Shown: piece after piece, positions 17,474-25,158 of the stretch
Numbering within the stretch: position 1 is the first letter of the stretch
How the letters are laid out: the number at the start of each line of letters is the position of its first letter
DNA from: an uncultured Alphaproteobacteria bacterium
GTDB taxonomy: Bacteria; Pseudomonadota; Alphaproteobacteria; Rs-D84
NCBI GenBank assembly: GCA_947053455.1
Contig: CAMRSV010000004.1
Span: 1 to 64,000, forward strand
DNA: 64,000 nt
Reading direction: 5' to 3'
The notes under the pieces: model-generated
The model's database searches: none
What the model was told of the DNA's origin: nothing
What the model saw: the letters and a program-made list of their open reading frames with translations, nothing else
Made by a program: the position numbers and the translations under genes

Positions 17474-18559
17474 TTATTTGGGCCAAATCCACTGTGGACC
17501 CATTATATCGCCAAAGGTGGCAGCGCGTGATTGCTTTTTATTGACTTCATCAAGGTCGGGGCGCCCCAGTCGGCGTGCCGCCAAATGAAACGAAAATAAT
17601 GTCGGAAATTGTTCGGCGGCTATTTGTTGGTGGGGCCACGCGACCTGGCCCGACAAATACGGGGCCAGGAAATCAAACGCGCGTTCAATCCCAAAGCCGG
17701 CCACTCCGCGCCAATTCCATAGGTCAATTCCAATGCCATTCGCCAATTCTGCAATCAATGCCATTGCATTTAAATGAAATAGGCAGTAATGTAGCGAACG
17801 TGTCCGCTGCAATTCACCGAAAAAGCATCCCTTGTTGTCCAGCCGTTCGTTTATAAGCCGCTTATACATGTCGACGGCGGCATGAATTTGTGCGTCACGG
17901 TTTCCGGCAAATATGGAAAACGCCATTATCTGGGTCGCCCACCATGCAGAAATGTTATTTCCGATATCGCGCGCGGCGATACCGTTGGAACTGTACATCA
18001 GCCAGTCTGAATATTGCCCAAACCATTTGCGCATGCTGTCGAAAAAATCGTTATTCATATTCGTCGCATTCAGAAAATCCATTGCCAAAACAAAATTTAG
18101 CCACATGTGCGAATCAATAATTCCGGCGGGCCTTCCTGTGTTTACGCCGGGCACCATTTGCGCATTTTCAAGGTGTGGCCGCATTCCGTTTTGATAATCA
18201 AGAAACCATTTGGTCATGCGTCCTGTCGCGTCCATGGCATATTTTTTATCAATAAAAAATCCGGCCACCGCCAGTTGCAACACATCGCGCGCCAGTTCGC
18301 GCATGGTCGCCTTGGGGCCGTAATCGGATGCCAGGTTCGCAATTCCGTCACGTGATACCCACGGCAGGCCGTCTGCTGTTTCTGGGTTTGGATGATAGTA
18401 GCGGCCGATACTGTAATAATTTCGCGCATCGATGTCCGGGCGTGCAAAATTTGTGACGGAAATCGTGGCGTGTTTAAGTATTCGGTTGGCCGTGACGCGT
18501 AGCGTATTCAGATTTTCCGGTCGTGGAGGCGATAATTTTTTTGGGTTAACCAATACCAT
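17474..18559 (-). CDS. Alginate-lyase-family (PL5-like) protein with altered catalytic site
   Basis: 361 residues. The N-terminal motif YYSIGRYYHPNPETADGLPW followed by SRDG is the hallmark of the alginate_lyase Pfam family, and GRPAGIIDSH follows at 142-151. In PL5 enzymes the catalytic histidine sits in NNH; here the motif reads Asn201-Asn202-Ile203. The tyrosine expected seven residues after a conserved Arg (R254) is Phe261. By my recollection of AlgL these are the catalytic His and Tyr, so the protein may bind rather than cleave glycans. No signal peptide is visible, unusual for this family. A TATAAT box lies just before the start. Confidence 0.65.
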   Translation of the reverse strand: MVLVNPKKLSPPRPENLNTLRVTANRILKHATISVTNFARPDIDARNYYSIGRYYHPNPETADGLPWVSRDGIANLASDYGPKATMRELARDVLQLAVAGFFIDKKYAMDATGRMTKWFLDYQNGMRPHLENAQMVPGVNTGRPAGIIDSHMWLNFVLAMDFLNATNMNNDFFDSMRKWFGQYSDWLMYSSNGIAARDIGNNISAWWATQIMAFSIFAGNRDAQIHAAVDMYKRLINERLDNKGCFFGELQRTRSLHYCLFHLNAMALIAELANGIGIDLWNWRGVAGFGIERAFDFLAPYLSGQVAWPHQQIAAEQFPTLFSFHLAARRLGRPDLDEVNKKQSRAATFGDIMGPQWIWPK

Positions 18560-18606
18560 TTCAATGTGGATTATATCATACTTTGCGCATCGGTGGGTAA
18601 AAAAAA

Positions 18607-18628
18607 CACCCCGGTGGTGACCGGGGTG
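18607..18628 (-). terminator. Terminator after the 18641 gene
   Basis: CACCCCGG / CCGGGGTG hairpin with a T run on the minus strand. Confidence 0.82.
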
Positions 18629-18640
18629 GAGGGCTCGTGA

Positions 18641-19204
18641 TTATTTTCTACGTCTTGTTGCGCTTTGGCTGCGGGTGGTGCGATCGGATGTCGCCTGGCG
18701 ACGCGCGGCCGTGGAATTGCGCATATGGGCGTTATCATCGCTGTAATCATCATCATCGTCGTCTTCATTTATAATGTCCGCGATGTTGACGTCTGATTGC
18801 GCGAATATTTTTTTCAAAGTGTTTTTGGTTTCCGGATGTTTGTTGGCATATTTTTTTACACCAATCAATGCCGCCGCCGTTAGGAATTTTTCAATGTCGC
18901 CGCGTGATACATTTGCAGAAACCTTGTTCTTGACGGTATCCCATGCATCATGTGCGGCATCTTTGGCGCGGTAAATCAAGGAATGACGATGGCGGTTTGC
19001 AATGAATATTTCATGTATCCACATGCAAATCAAAAATACCAACAGCGGTATCACAACCATCCCAATAAAGTATTTGTAACCCTCGGACATACAAAACGAG
19101 CCGCCGAACAGTGCGTCGCATGTGCGCGGACAGTGCAGCAAAATTCCCGCAATGATTTCATAAAGTGAAAAAATAGTGAAATATATTTTAGTTTTTAGAA
19201 ACAT
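18641..19204 (-). CDS. Membrane protein with acidic and basic tail, unknown function
   Basis: 187 residues from ATG 19204 with AAGGAG six bases upstream; longer in-frame starts exist but lack an RBS. Two membrane segments (about 6-24 and 43-65) with a short loop containing three cysteines, then a cytoplasmic helical part, a run of six aspartates (about 145-150) and a very basic Arg/Ser/Thr-rich C-terminus ending RRRK. Not recognised. The tail could bind nucleic acid or a partner. Single gene with its own terminator. Confidence 0.6.
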   Translation of the reverse strand: MFLKTKIYFTIFSLYEIIAGILLHCPRTCDALFGGSFCMSEGYKYFIGMVVIPLLVFLICMWIHEIFIANRHRHSLIYRAKDAAHDAWDTVKNKVSANVSRGDIEKFLTAAALIGVKKYANKHPETKNTLKKIFAQSDVNIADIINEDDDDDDYSDDNAHMRNSTAARRQATSDRTTRSQSATRRRK

Positions 19205-19278
19205 TTTTCTCTCCTTGTATATTGTGATTATCATATATGTTTGTGCATAAGTCACTAGGAACGAATCCGCAAAAAAAA

Positions 19279-19296
19279 ATCCGCCAAGCGGCGGAT
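19279..19296 (-). terminator. Terminator after cvpA
   Basis: ATCCGCC / GGCGGAT hairpin with a nine-base T run on the minus strand. Confidence 0.85.
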
Positions 19297-19313
19297 TCAT
19301 TTTACTTTTTAAC

Positions 19314-20084
19314 TTATTCATCAAAATCTTTTTCTGCGTCGCGAATTTCTTCGGCGCGTGCCGCCGTTTCGATTTGCAGCAGCTGGTTTTCCAATGCGGT
19401 TCGTTCCGAAGACTTATATCCCGTTTCTGTCTGATTTTCGCCGACCGGTTCGGTTGCCGCGTTTGTTTTTCCAGACACTGGGGCAGGGCTTAAATTCTTT
19501 TTATCAAGAACCGCCGGATTAATTAGATTTTTATAAATCTCCATTGCTTCATGTGTGCCGGTCATGTCGCGTGCCAATAATTTGTTTTCGCCGCCAGGTA
19601 TAAACCATTCATCCAGTTTTACCGCCGTCAATTGCATAATCGGGCGCGTGCGTGCGTTCGCAATCCATTGCGGCAGAAATGGTGAATCTGAATAGTACCA
19701 AAGTGCAACCCAATACACAACGCCCATGACAACGACGCCGCGTGTTATACCAAATATTACGCCCAACGTGTGGTCGGTGACGTTCATTATGCTGCGTTGT
19801 ATACGGTCGCGTAATTTCTGGTTAAAGAATCCGACCAGCATCAATATCGCGAAAAATACAATAAAGTACGATGCGATTAGTGTGCCAACCGTAGATTCAG
19901 ACAATCCGAACCATGATTGCAGCAATTTGTCCAAAACAGGTGATGCAAATCGTGCCGCAACCGCAGCCACAACCCATGACATGGTTGCAACCGTTTCAAA
20001 AATTCCACCGCGCAATGTTGCCCAAATTGTTGACGCCAACACAACAGCTACATAAACATAATCAAGTCCAGTTAAATCAAACAT
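19314..20084 (-). CDS. cvpA: CvpA family membrane protein
   Basis: 256 residues. Four membrane segments in the first 150 residues with the typical CvpA features: an N-terminal D-x-x-Y-V helix, the RGG motif after the first helix (WATLRGGIFE), and TLGVIFGITRGVVVMG. The C-terminal 100 residues are soluble, Glu-rich and probably cytoplasmic. CvpA is linked to colicin V secretion and envelope homeostasis, with no defined biochemical activity. RBS AGGA. It follows the thioredoxin-like gene by 17 bases on the same strand, suggesting an envelope operon. Confidence 0.82.
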   Translation of the reverse strand: MFDLTGLDYVYVAVVLASTIWATLRGGIFETVATMSWVVAAVAARFASPVLDKLLQSWFGLSESTVGTLIASYFIVFFAILMLVGFFNQKLRDRIQRSIMNVTDHTLGVIFGITRGVVVMGVVYWVALWYYSDSPFLPQWIANARTRPIMQLTAVKLDEWFIPGGENKLLARDMTGTHEAMEIYKNLINPAVLDKKNLSPAPVSGKTNAATEPVGENQTETGYKSSERTALENQLLQIETAARAEEIRDAEKDFDE

Positions 20085-20101
20085 TGCTTTTTCCTGATTA
20101 A

Positions 20102-20659
20102 TTATTTTTTATTTTTATTGCCGCGCAACATTACAAAACCCAGCGAGCCAACCAATACAATCAGCAACCCGTAAAACCAGAAATTTCCATCCACGTTAGA
20201 GTTTTTTTTTGCGACTTGTTCTGTAACGGTGCCCGCGCGGTCGGTGTGTGCTGCACGAAACGCATCCGCGTCGGAATCCATCGCCTTTTTATTTTCTGCC
20301 GCCGCGGCAACTGCATCGGCGGGCAAGTCCGCCTCTATTGCGGTGCGAATATCGGACTGCATGAAATCGGCATATCCTTGGAAGCATTTTTCACCAATCA
20401 CCAAAACCGGCACACCACCCGATTTGTATTCGCATTTTTCTAAAGTTTTAAAGAATTCATCACGGTTTTCTTCGTCCATGACATTAACGCTTTTTACACT
20501 AATTTGCGGATATTCATATACCAGTCGACTTTCGATAAATTCACGCGCATGATGACAATGCGGACATGTCGGCGAATAATATAGGGTTATGTTTGCCGCA
20601 TTTGCAGCCCCCACAAAAGACATTGTCAATATCGCAGCCACTTTGAATAATATTTGCAT
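20102..20659 (-). CDS. Membrane-anchored periplasmic thioredoxin/glutaredoxin-like protein
   Basis: 185 residues. Signal peptide 1-21 (ending GAANA), then a short thioredoxin-fold domain with redox motif CPHC at about 31-34 and the cis-proline segment GGVPVLVIG. A second Cys pair region (EKCEY, EKCFQ) follows. A single C-terminal membrane helix (about 158-178) anchors it with a lysine-rich cytoplasmic tail. Likely a disulphide oxidoreductase in the periplasm. Same strand as cvpA. Confidence 0.75.
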   Translation of the reverse strand: MQILFKVAAILTMSFVGAANAANITLYYSPTCPHCHHAREFIESRLVYEYPQISVKSVNVMDEENRDEFFKTLEKCEYKSGGVPVLVIGEKCFQGYADFMQSDIRTAIEADLPADAVAAAAENKKAMDSDADAFRAAHTDRAGTVTEQVAKKNSNVDGNFWFYGLLIVLVGSLGFVMLRGNKNKK

Positions 20660-20801
20660 ATTTTCTCCTTAATCTATTGATTTTTTATTATAGAAATACA
20701 TGGCGCCTGGTGCAAGCGGTTTTTCAAAATGCGGTGTAAATTTTTCCTGTTGTGTTTGGCGGCATATGGCGGCACAATCAAGCCCAAGGGGGAACATGAA
20801 C

Positions 20802-21386
20802 ATGTTTACATTGACACAATTTCCGTTGCCATTTGAATATGATGCGCTTGAACCGCATATGTCTGAAAATACACTGCATTTTCATCATGACAAACATTTG
20901 GCGACATATATCAACAATCTGAACGATTTGATTGATGGTACAGAATATGAGGCAATGCCGTTGCGTAAAATTATAAAAAAGGCGGCTGCGGAAAACGCGA
21001 CAAAAATTTTTAATAATTCTGCCCAGGTTTTTAATCATGATTTCTTTTTCCATTGTCTGCGACGCGGCGGCGGTGGGCGCGTGCCGGACGAAATTGCCGA
21101 TGCCTTTGGCGGGGCGGACGCTTTTTGCGCTGAATTCAAATCAACGGCCGCCGCAATATTCGGCAGTGGCTGGGCATGGGTGGCGCGTGATGGCGATACG
21201 CTTAAAATCATTGCTGGGAAAAATGCCGACACACCGATTGCACATGGAATGCAGCCGATTTTGGCATTGGATGTATGGGAACATGCATATTACTTGGACT
21301 ATCAAAACAGGCGCGCGGATTTTATAGATTCATTCCTGGAACGAATGGTGAATTGGGATTTTGTGCTGGAAAATCTGAAGATGTAA
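20802..21386 (+). CDS. sodB: Iron/manganese superoxide dismutase
   Basis: 194 residues from ATG 20802, about nine bases after AAGGGGG; an ATG two codons earlier (20796) and a far upstream one are less likely. Metal ligands His28, His79, Asp157 and His161 (DVWEHAYY) are all present, with the GSGW motif at 121-124. No signal peptide, so cytoplasmic. Fe versus Mn cannot be decided here with certainty; SodB-like length and the Q151 position favour Fe. Ends at a terminator hairpin. Confidence 0.92.
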   Translation: MFTLTQFPLPFEYDALEPHMSENTLHFHHDKHLATYINNLNDLIDGTEYEAMPLRKIIKKAAAENATKIFNNSAQVFNHDFFFHCLRRGGGGRVPDEIADAFGGADAFCAEFKSTAAAIFGSGWAWVARDGDTLKIIAGKNADTPIAHGMQPILALDVWEHAYYLDYQNRRADFIDSFLERMVNWDFVLENLKM

Positions 21387-21390
21387 CAAG

Positions 21391-21411
21391 CGGGCGGGGT
21401 GATCCCGCCCG
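21391..21411 (+). terminator. Terminator-like hairpin after sodB
   Basis: CGGGCGGG / CCCGCCCG hairpin, short T-rich stretch after it. It lies between the convergent sodB and spermidine-synthase-like genes. Confidence 0.6.
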
Positions 21412-21413
21412 GT

Positions 21414-22799
21414 TTAATATCTGTCGTATATAACAGGTGTTTTGTTTGTTGTATAAATACGGTTGTTGTTTTTATTATTGTAATAAACATAAATTATATT
21501 CACCGCATCGGGCGCGACCCATGGGTTAAAGTTGCCGATAACTTGGCGTGTTGTATTCGTTGGGAAAACCGCGTGAAATGTGTTATCAAAAACGCGACTG
21601 AAGTTATCGGCAAAATTTGGTGTTGCGATTACGTTCATTATTACAATACCGCCCGGCGCAATACGCGATTTTATCCGTTCCATAAATTCTGCGGTTATAA
21701 AAGCCTCTGGTATTTGAAAGGAATTAGAATATACATCCAGTAATATGACATCATATTTTGTTGATGTGTTTTTCAAAAATTGACCGGCATCTTGGACTAT
21801 GAATTTTTTATTTGGTGTCAGTTTTTGTTGCAAGAATTTTTCTTCTGATATGTCTTTTAATGTGTGTTCTATGTCGACAAAGGTATAGTCGTTGTATTCA
21901 TCCCGCAGTCCGGCGGTAAAACCGCCGGCCCCCAGAACCAATATTTTTCGCACATGGTCGTTTGGCATTGTATACAAGAAATTGTCATTTATATAATTTA
22001 TATATTCCGCCGACATGCCTGTTGCTGGAACGTACACAGACATCGGTAGGCCGTTCATGTTTAAAATTCGCATGCCGGGGTATTGTGAAACTGAAATGGT
22101 GGAATTGGCGTTGTTTACCAGTATGCCGAAATTATTGTGTTGATATTTATTACTGTTTATATACATTGTTGGCGCAAGTATTAATAACGACGCTATTATT
22201 ATCCACACGCGTGGCCATGACAAGATTGCGCATGTGCACGCTAGTATTGCGATTGTCGCGACCGTATAATTTACGCCGATGAATGGCATAAGTATCAATG
22301 TTGTCAGCAGGGAACCCAAAACCGAGCCGATTGTGTCCCATGCCATTATAGTTCCGGTATAATTGGTATTGTGTTCGTGCAATGCGCGCGACAGCAGCGT
22401 TGTGTTAAACCCGAATAAAAACGGCCCGATTGACAGCATTGCAAACGAATATATAAATGTTTGGGCAATGGCGCGTGTTGCCCCAATGCGGTACAGCCAT
22501 GTGAAATAGTTTGTAACCAACGGAAAACTTGCGGCAAGAAATGAAAATATTGCAATTACGATAAAACTGGCGCCCAGAATACGGCGAATTTTGCCATTTG
22601 ATATTTTTTTTGATGAACCCAGGAAATATCCCAACGACATAAAACCCAGAAATGTGCCCATTATAATGCTGGTGATAACCGCGCTGGATCCGACATAGAA
22701 CCCAAGCTGACGTAGTATTACAAGTTCCAGCGATAAACTGATGTAACCGTTAAGAAATATCAACCCCAGCAACACAAATGCGAGTTTTTTGTTTTGCAT
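21414..22799 (-). CDS. Fused membrane/spermidine synthase-like protein
   Basis: 461 residues. The N-terminal half has about six membrane helices (to residue 215) of the kind found in fused MFS-spermidine synthase proteins. The C-terminal half is a Rossmann-fold aminopropyltransferase-like domain with VLGAGGFT (SAM site), YTFVDIE, and LLDVYSNSFQIPEAF, where spermidine synthases have the D-x-x-D/Ser gatekeeper. Polyamine transfer at the membrane is possible but the actual substrate is unknown for this architecture. Rho-independent signal shared with sodB. Confidence 0.75.
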   Translation of the reverse strand: MQNKKLAFVLLGLIFLNGYISLSLELVILRQLGFYVGSSAVITSIIMGTFLGFMSLGYFLGSSKKISNGKIRRILGASFIVIAIFSFLAASFPLVTNYFTWLYRIGATRAIAQTFIYSFAMLSIGPFLFGFNTTLLSRALHEHNTNYTGTIMAWDTIGSVLGSLLTTLILMPFIGVNYTVATIAILACTCAILSWPRVWIIIASLLILAPTMYINSNKYQHNNFGILVNNANSTISVSQYPGMRILNMNGLPMSVYVPATGMSAEYINYINDNFLYTMPNDHVRKILVLGAGGFTAGLRDEYNDYTFVDIEHTLKDISEEKFLQQKLTPNKKFIVQDAGQFLKNTSTKYDVILLDVYSNSFQIPEAFITAEFMERIKSRIAPGGIVIMNVIATPNFADNFSRVFDNTFHAVFPTNTTRQVIGNFNPWVAPDAVNIIYVYYNNKNNNRIYTTNKTPVIYDRY

Positions 22800-22860
22800 G
22801 TCCTTCCCCTTGATTTAAGGCATGCTAGTAAAAAAATAGAATTTAGGCAAATCAAATTAA

Positions 22861-23154
22861 TCAATGCGCGTTCATCAAACGTACGTCATCAAATTCTGGA
22901 TACCGACAGAACATCGCGCGTGCGAACGGGCATAGTGGTATTATCTTGCGTTTTTGATTGCGCGCCAGTCCCGCGACACGTCGTACAAGATTCAATCCGA
23001 TTTGTGAATGTTGGTATGCAGGTTCAACATCCGTGTGGTCTATGATAAGTTTATCAAGTCCAACGCGCACGAAAGTTATTTCGCCAACATGTTTGCCGTT
23101 TTTATCTGCGTTAAATCCAAGCCCGTTGTCAAATAAAACATAGTCTATGTTATC
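22861..23154 (-). CDS. YjdJ-type GNAT acetyltransferase
   Basis: 97 residues from ATG 23154, with GGGGG ten bases upstream. Small GNAT of the Pfam Acetyltransf_CG class: the segment GEITFVRVGLDKLIIDHTDVEPAYQHSQIG-like and L-V-R-R-V-A-G-L-A-R form the acetyl-CoA loop, with PLCPFA motif at the end. Cytoplasmic, substrate unknown. It stands between the spermidine-synthase-like gene and the Cys-rich secreted protein on the same strand. Confidence 0.75.
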   Translation of the reverse strand, partial: DNIDYVLFDNGLGFNADKNGKHVGEITFVRVGLDKLIIDHTDVEPAYQHSQIGLNLVRRVAGLARNQKRKIIPLCPFARAMFCRYPEFDDVRLMNAH

Positions 23155-23233
23155 CATATCATTTTCCCCCGTACAATTTGATGATAACACGTGGGTTGCA
23201 TGATATAAATATGATTGTTATCCGACTAAAATT

Positions 23234-23836
23234 TCATTCCATCCAATAACAGCGGGTGTCCGAAACTTCATATGTCCCTGTTATATCAGTGCCTGTTTTG
23301 TTTTGTATTATATAACAATCTGTTATAGGTGATTTAACATCATTTGCGTATCCGTTGTTGGGACATTGATGACAGTCATCATCTATTTCTGAATAATAAT
23401 AGTGTTCATTATAGCAATAATTGCATTTCGTGCTGGTATGCCCGTCGGCACCGCCGGCATGATTGCCGTTCTCGCATGGTTCGCAGGTACTGTCTGTATA
23501 GTATTCGTCGTATCTGCATGTATAATTTGTGATTGTACAGTTTGTAAGGGATGTAAGTGTATTTATAAGGTTTGCTTGGCCATCATATTCCAGGCATGCG
23601 CCCCAGCGTCCGTTCCAATATTCCGCTTCTAGTTCTTGTGAACGCGTGTTTGCTCTGTTTGTGCCGACCAGACATTCCAATTCATATAGTTCATCCGGAT
23701 TCGAAATGCTGAGTGGGGCCAATATATGTCCGTCGGAATTTAATTGACCACATATAGTGTTTCTAAATAAGCCGGCTGCTTTCGCGGGCACGGTTGCTAA
23801 CAATAAAATTGCCATTATCATGAATATCTTTTTCAT
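23234..23836 (-). CDS. Secreted cysteine-rich repeat protein
   Basis: 201 residues from ATG 23836 (RBS GGGGGATACAGG). Signal peptide about 1-21 (ending AKAA). The second half has CxxC-type repeats spaced like eukaryote-like ephrin-receptor/GCC2 modules (CEPC..GNHAGGADGHTSTKCNYC and CHQCPNNGYANDV), with about 13 cysteines after residue 70. Probably a disulphide-rich surface or periplasmic protein. Its leader contains RNA element D, whose terminator lies 36 bases upstream of the start. Confidence 0.65.
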   Translation of the reverse strand: MKKIFMIMAILLLATVPAKAAGLFRNTICGQLNSDGHILAPLSISNPDELYELECLVGTNRANTRSQELEAEYWNGRWGACLEYDGQANLINTLTSLTNCTITNYTCRYDEYYTDSTCEPCENGNHAGGADGHTSTKCNYCYNEHYYYSEIDDDCHQCPNNGYANDVKSPITDCYIIQNKTGTDITGTYEVSDTRCYWME

Positions 23837-23865
23837 TTCCTGTATCCCCCTTGTGTTTTGTTTTA

Positions 23866-24092
23866 ACAAAAAACCACCAATTGTATGGTGGTCGGGATGT
23901 TAGAAAAATCATATACCTTAATGACCTCGCAGCTTTTGGAATTAAACCTGTTATATAACTGCGACAACCCGACCTGTGCGTCGGGGATGACGTCGCACGC
24001 GACGTCATGAATTTTTAACGATGCTGCCTAATGCGTGCACCGAAGGTATAAGGGATTTTCTAAGTCCCGAATCCGCATTCCTTACGAATTTA
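23866..24092 (-). ncRNA. Structured RNA element D, leader of the Cys-rich secreted protein gene
   Basis: Minus strand, same plan as elements A and C. Long stem 24043-24062 with 23901-23919 (TATACCTT/AAGGTATA plus nine more pairs). Perfect ten-base hairpin 23987-23996 with 23999-24008. Strand 968-974 of the 23-kb block pairs downstream with 890-896 (GGTCGGG/CCCGACC pseudoknot) or upstream with 980-985. Hairpin TCGCAG/CTGCGA (23927-23932 with 23959-23964). The terminator 886-892 with 873-879 overlaps the pseudoknot strand. The gene 23234-23836 starts 30-odd bases downstream, so attenuation is plausible. Confidence 0.6.
23873..23892 (-). terminator. Intrinsic terminator of RNA element D
   Basis: ACCACCA / TGGTGGT hairpin (read on minus) followed by TTTTTTGTT, placed between element D and the start codon of the secreted protein gene. 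Confidence 0.75.
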
Positions 24093-24135
24093 ATAAAAAG
24101 TATAAATTATCCGCTAATAAAAATAAAGATTAAAA

Positions 24136-24154
24136 AACGGGGACGTGCCCCGTT
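24136..24154 (-). terminator. Terminator after ldh
   Basis: AACGGGG / CCCCGTT hairpin followed by a T run on the minus strand. Confidence 0.82.
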
Positions 24155-24156
24155 CT

Positions 24157-25092
24157 TTATTTTATTATCGCATCATAGTTTTTGCGGATTATTTTTTCAG
24201 ATTTTTTAAGTGCCGATTTTTCATTCGTGGATAATTTCGGGGTTATTGTCGCGGCCACGCCGTCACGCCCAACAATGCGCGGCATTGATACCGCAACGGC
24301 ATTCGTGCCGGTTCCGTTTACACTGCTGACGGTCATGATGCGGCGTTCATCGTTTATTATGCAACGCAGCAAATCTGCCGCTGCCGCGCCGATGCCATCC
24401 CATGTGGCGCCGCGGCCACGTATGATTTCGTACGCCGCGTTTCGTACACGGTGTTCAATTGTGTTGCGCGCGGTTTGGGTCAGTGGAACTTTTACCTGTC
24501 GGCAGAAATCATTGATTCCGATTGCGCCGATGCATGCCGAATCCCATGCGACAAAACTGCTGTCGCCATGTTCGCCCAGAACATACGCGTTTACAGATTG
24601 GGTTGATACGGTCAGTTGCCGTGACAATATTGTTCGCAGACGTGCTGAATCCAACATGGTTCCCGTGCCGATGACGCGGCCAGCCGGCAGTTTTGATATT
24701 TTCTGGGTCAGCATTACCATCACATCCAATGGGTTTGTGACCACAATTATTTTTACATGTTTTGGGTCTGTGTTTGCCATTATCTTTGGCACGATGTCGC
24801 GAATTACATCCGCGTTTTTGTTTAACAAATCCATGCGGGTTTCACCCGGTTTTTGATTGGCACCGGCGGCGATTATAACCGTGTCTGCGCCGCGAATTGC
24901 CCGATAGTTGTTTGCCGCGGTTATTTTTACATCAAACCCGAAACTGGCGGCGTGTCCCAAATCTTCGGCGGCGGCACGTGCACGTACACCGTCGCGGTCA
25001 AATAAAACAATTTCATGTACAAATCCAGTATTTTTTACCGCGGTGGCCACGGCCGAACCAACGCTGCCCAATCCGATAATTGCTATTTTCAT
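24157..25092 (-). CDS. ldh: L-lactate dehydrogenase
   Basis: 311 residues from ATG 25092, eight bases after AAGGA; the ATG three codons upstream lies within the RBS. NAD-binding GLGSVGSAV near the N-terminus, the specificity loop GANQKPGETRMDL with Gln (lactate type; malate dehydrogenases carry Arg), the catalytic GEHGDS histidine motif near 180, and TNPLDV. Reduces pyruvate to L-lactate, regenerating NAD+ under fermentative conditions, which fits nrdDG elsewhere in the window. Confidence 0.88.
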   Translation of the reverse strand: MKIAIIGLGSVGSAVATAVKNTGFVHEIVLFDRDGVRARAAAEDLGHAASFGFDVKITAANNYRAIRGADTVIIAAGANQKPGETRMDLLNKNADVIRDIVPKIMANTDPKHVKIIVVTNPLDVMVMLTQKISKLPAGRVIGTGTMLDSARLRTILSRQLTVSTQSVNAYVLGEHGDSSFVAWDSACIGAIGINDFCRQVKVPLTQTARNTIEHRVRNAAYEIIRGRGATWDGIGAAAADLLRCIINDERRIMTVSSVNGTGTNAVAVSMPRIVGRDGVAATITPKLSTNEKSALKKSEKIIRKNYDAIIK

Positions 25093-25135
25093 ATTCGTCA
25101 TCCTTTGGTTTCATACGGTCTATTATATCAAAAAA

Positions 25136-25152
25136 TCCCCCATTTCGGGGGA
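25136..25152 (-). terminator. Terminator after glycyl-tRNA synthetase
   Basis: TCCCCC / GGGGGA hairpin followed on the minus strand by a T run. Confidence 0.8.
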
Positions 25153-25158
25153 CTTTTT

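Noticed and set aside
24182-24856. A 224-codon plus-strand frame opposite ldh.
   Set aside because: Antisense to a clear dehydrogenase, with no supporting signal.
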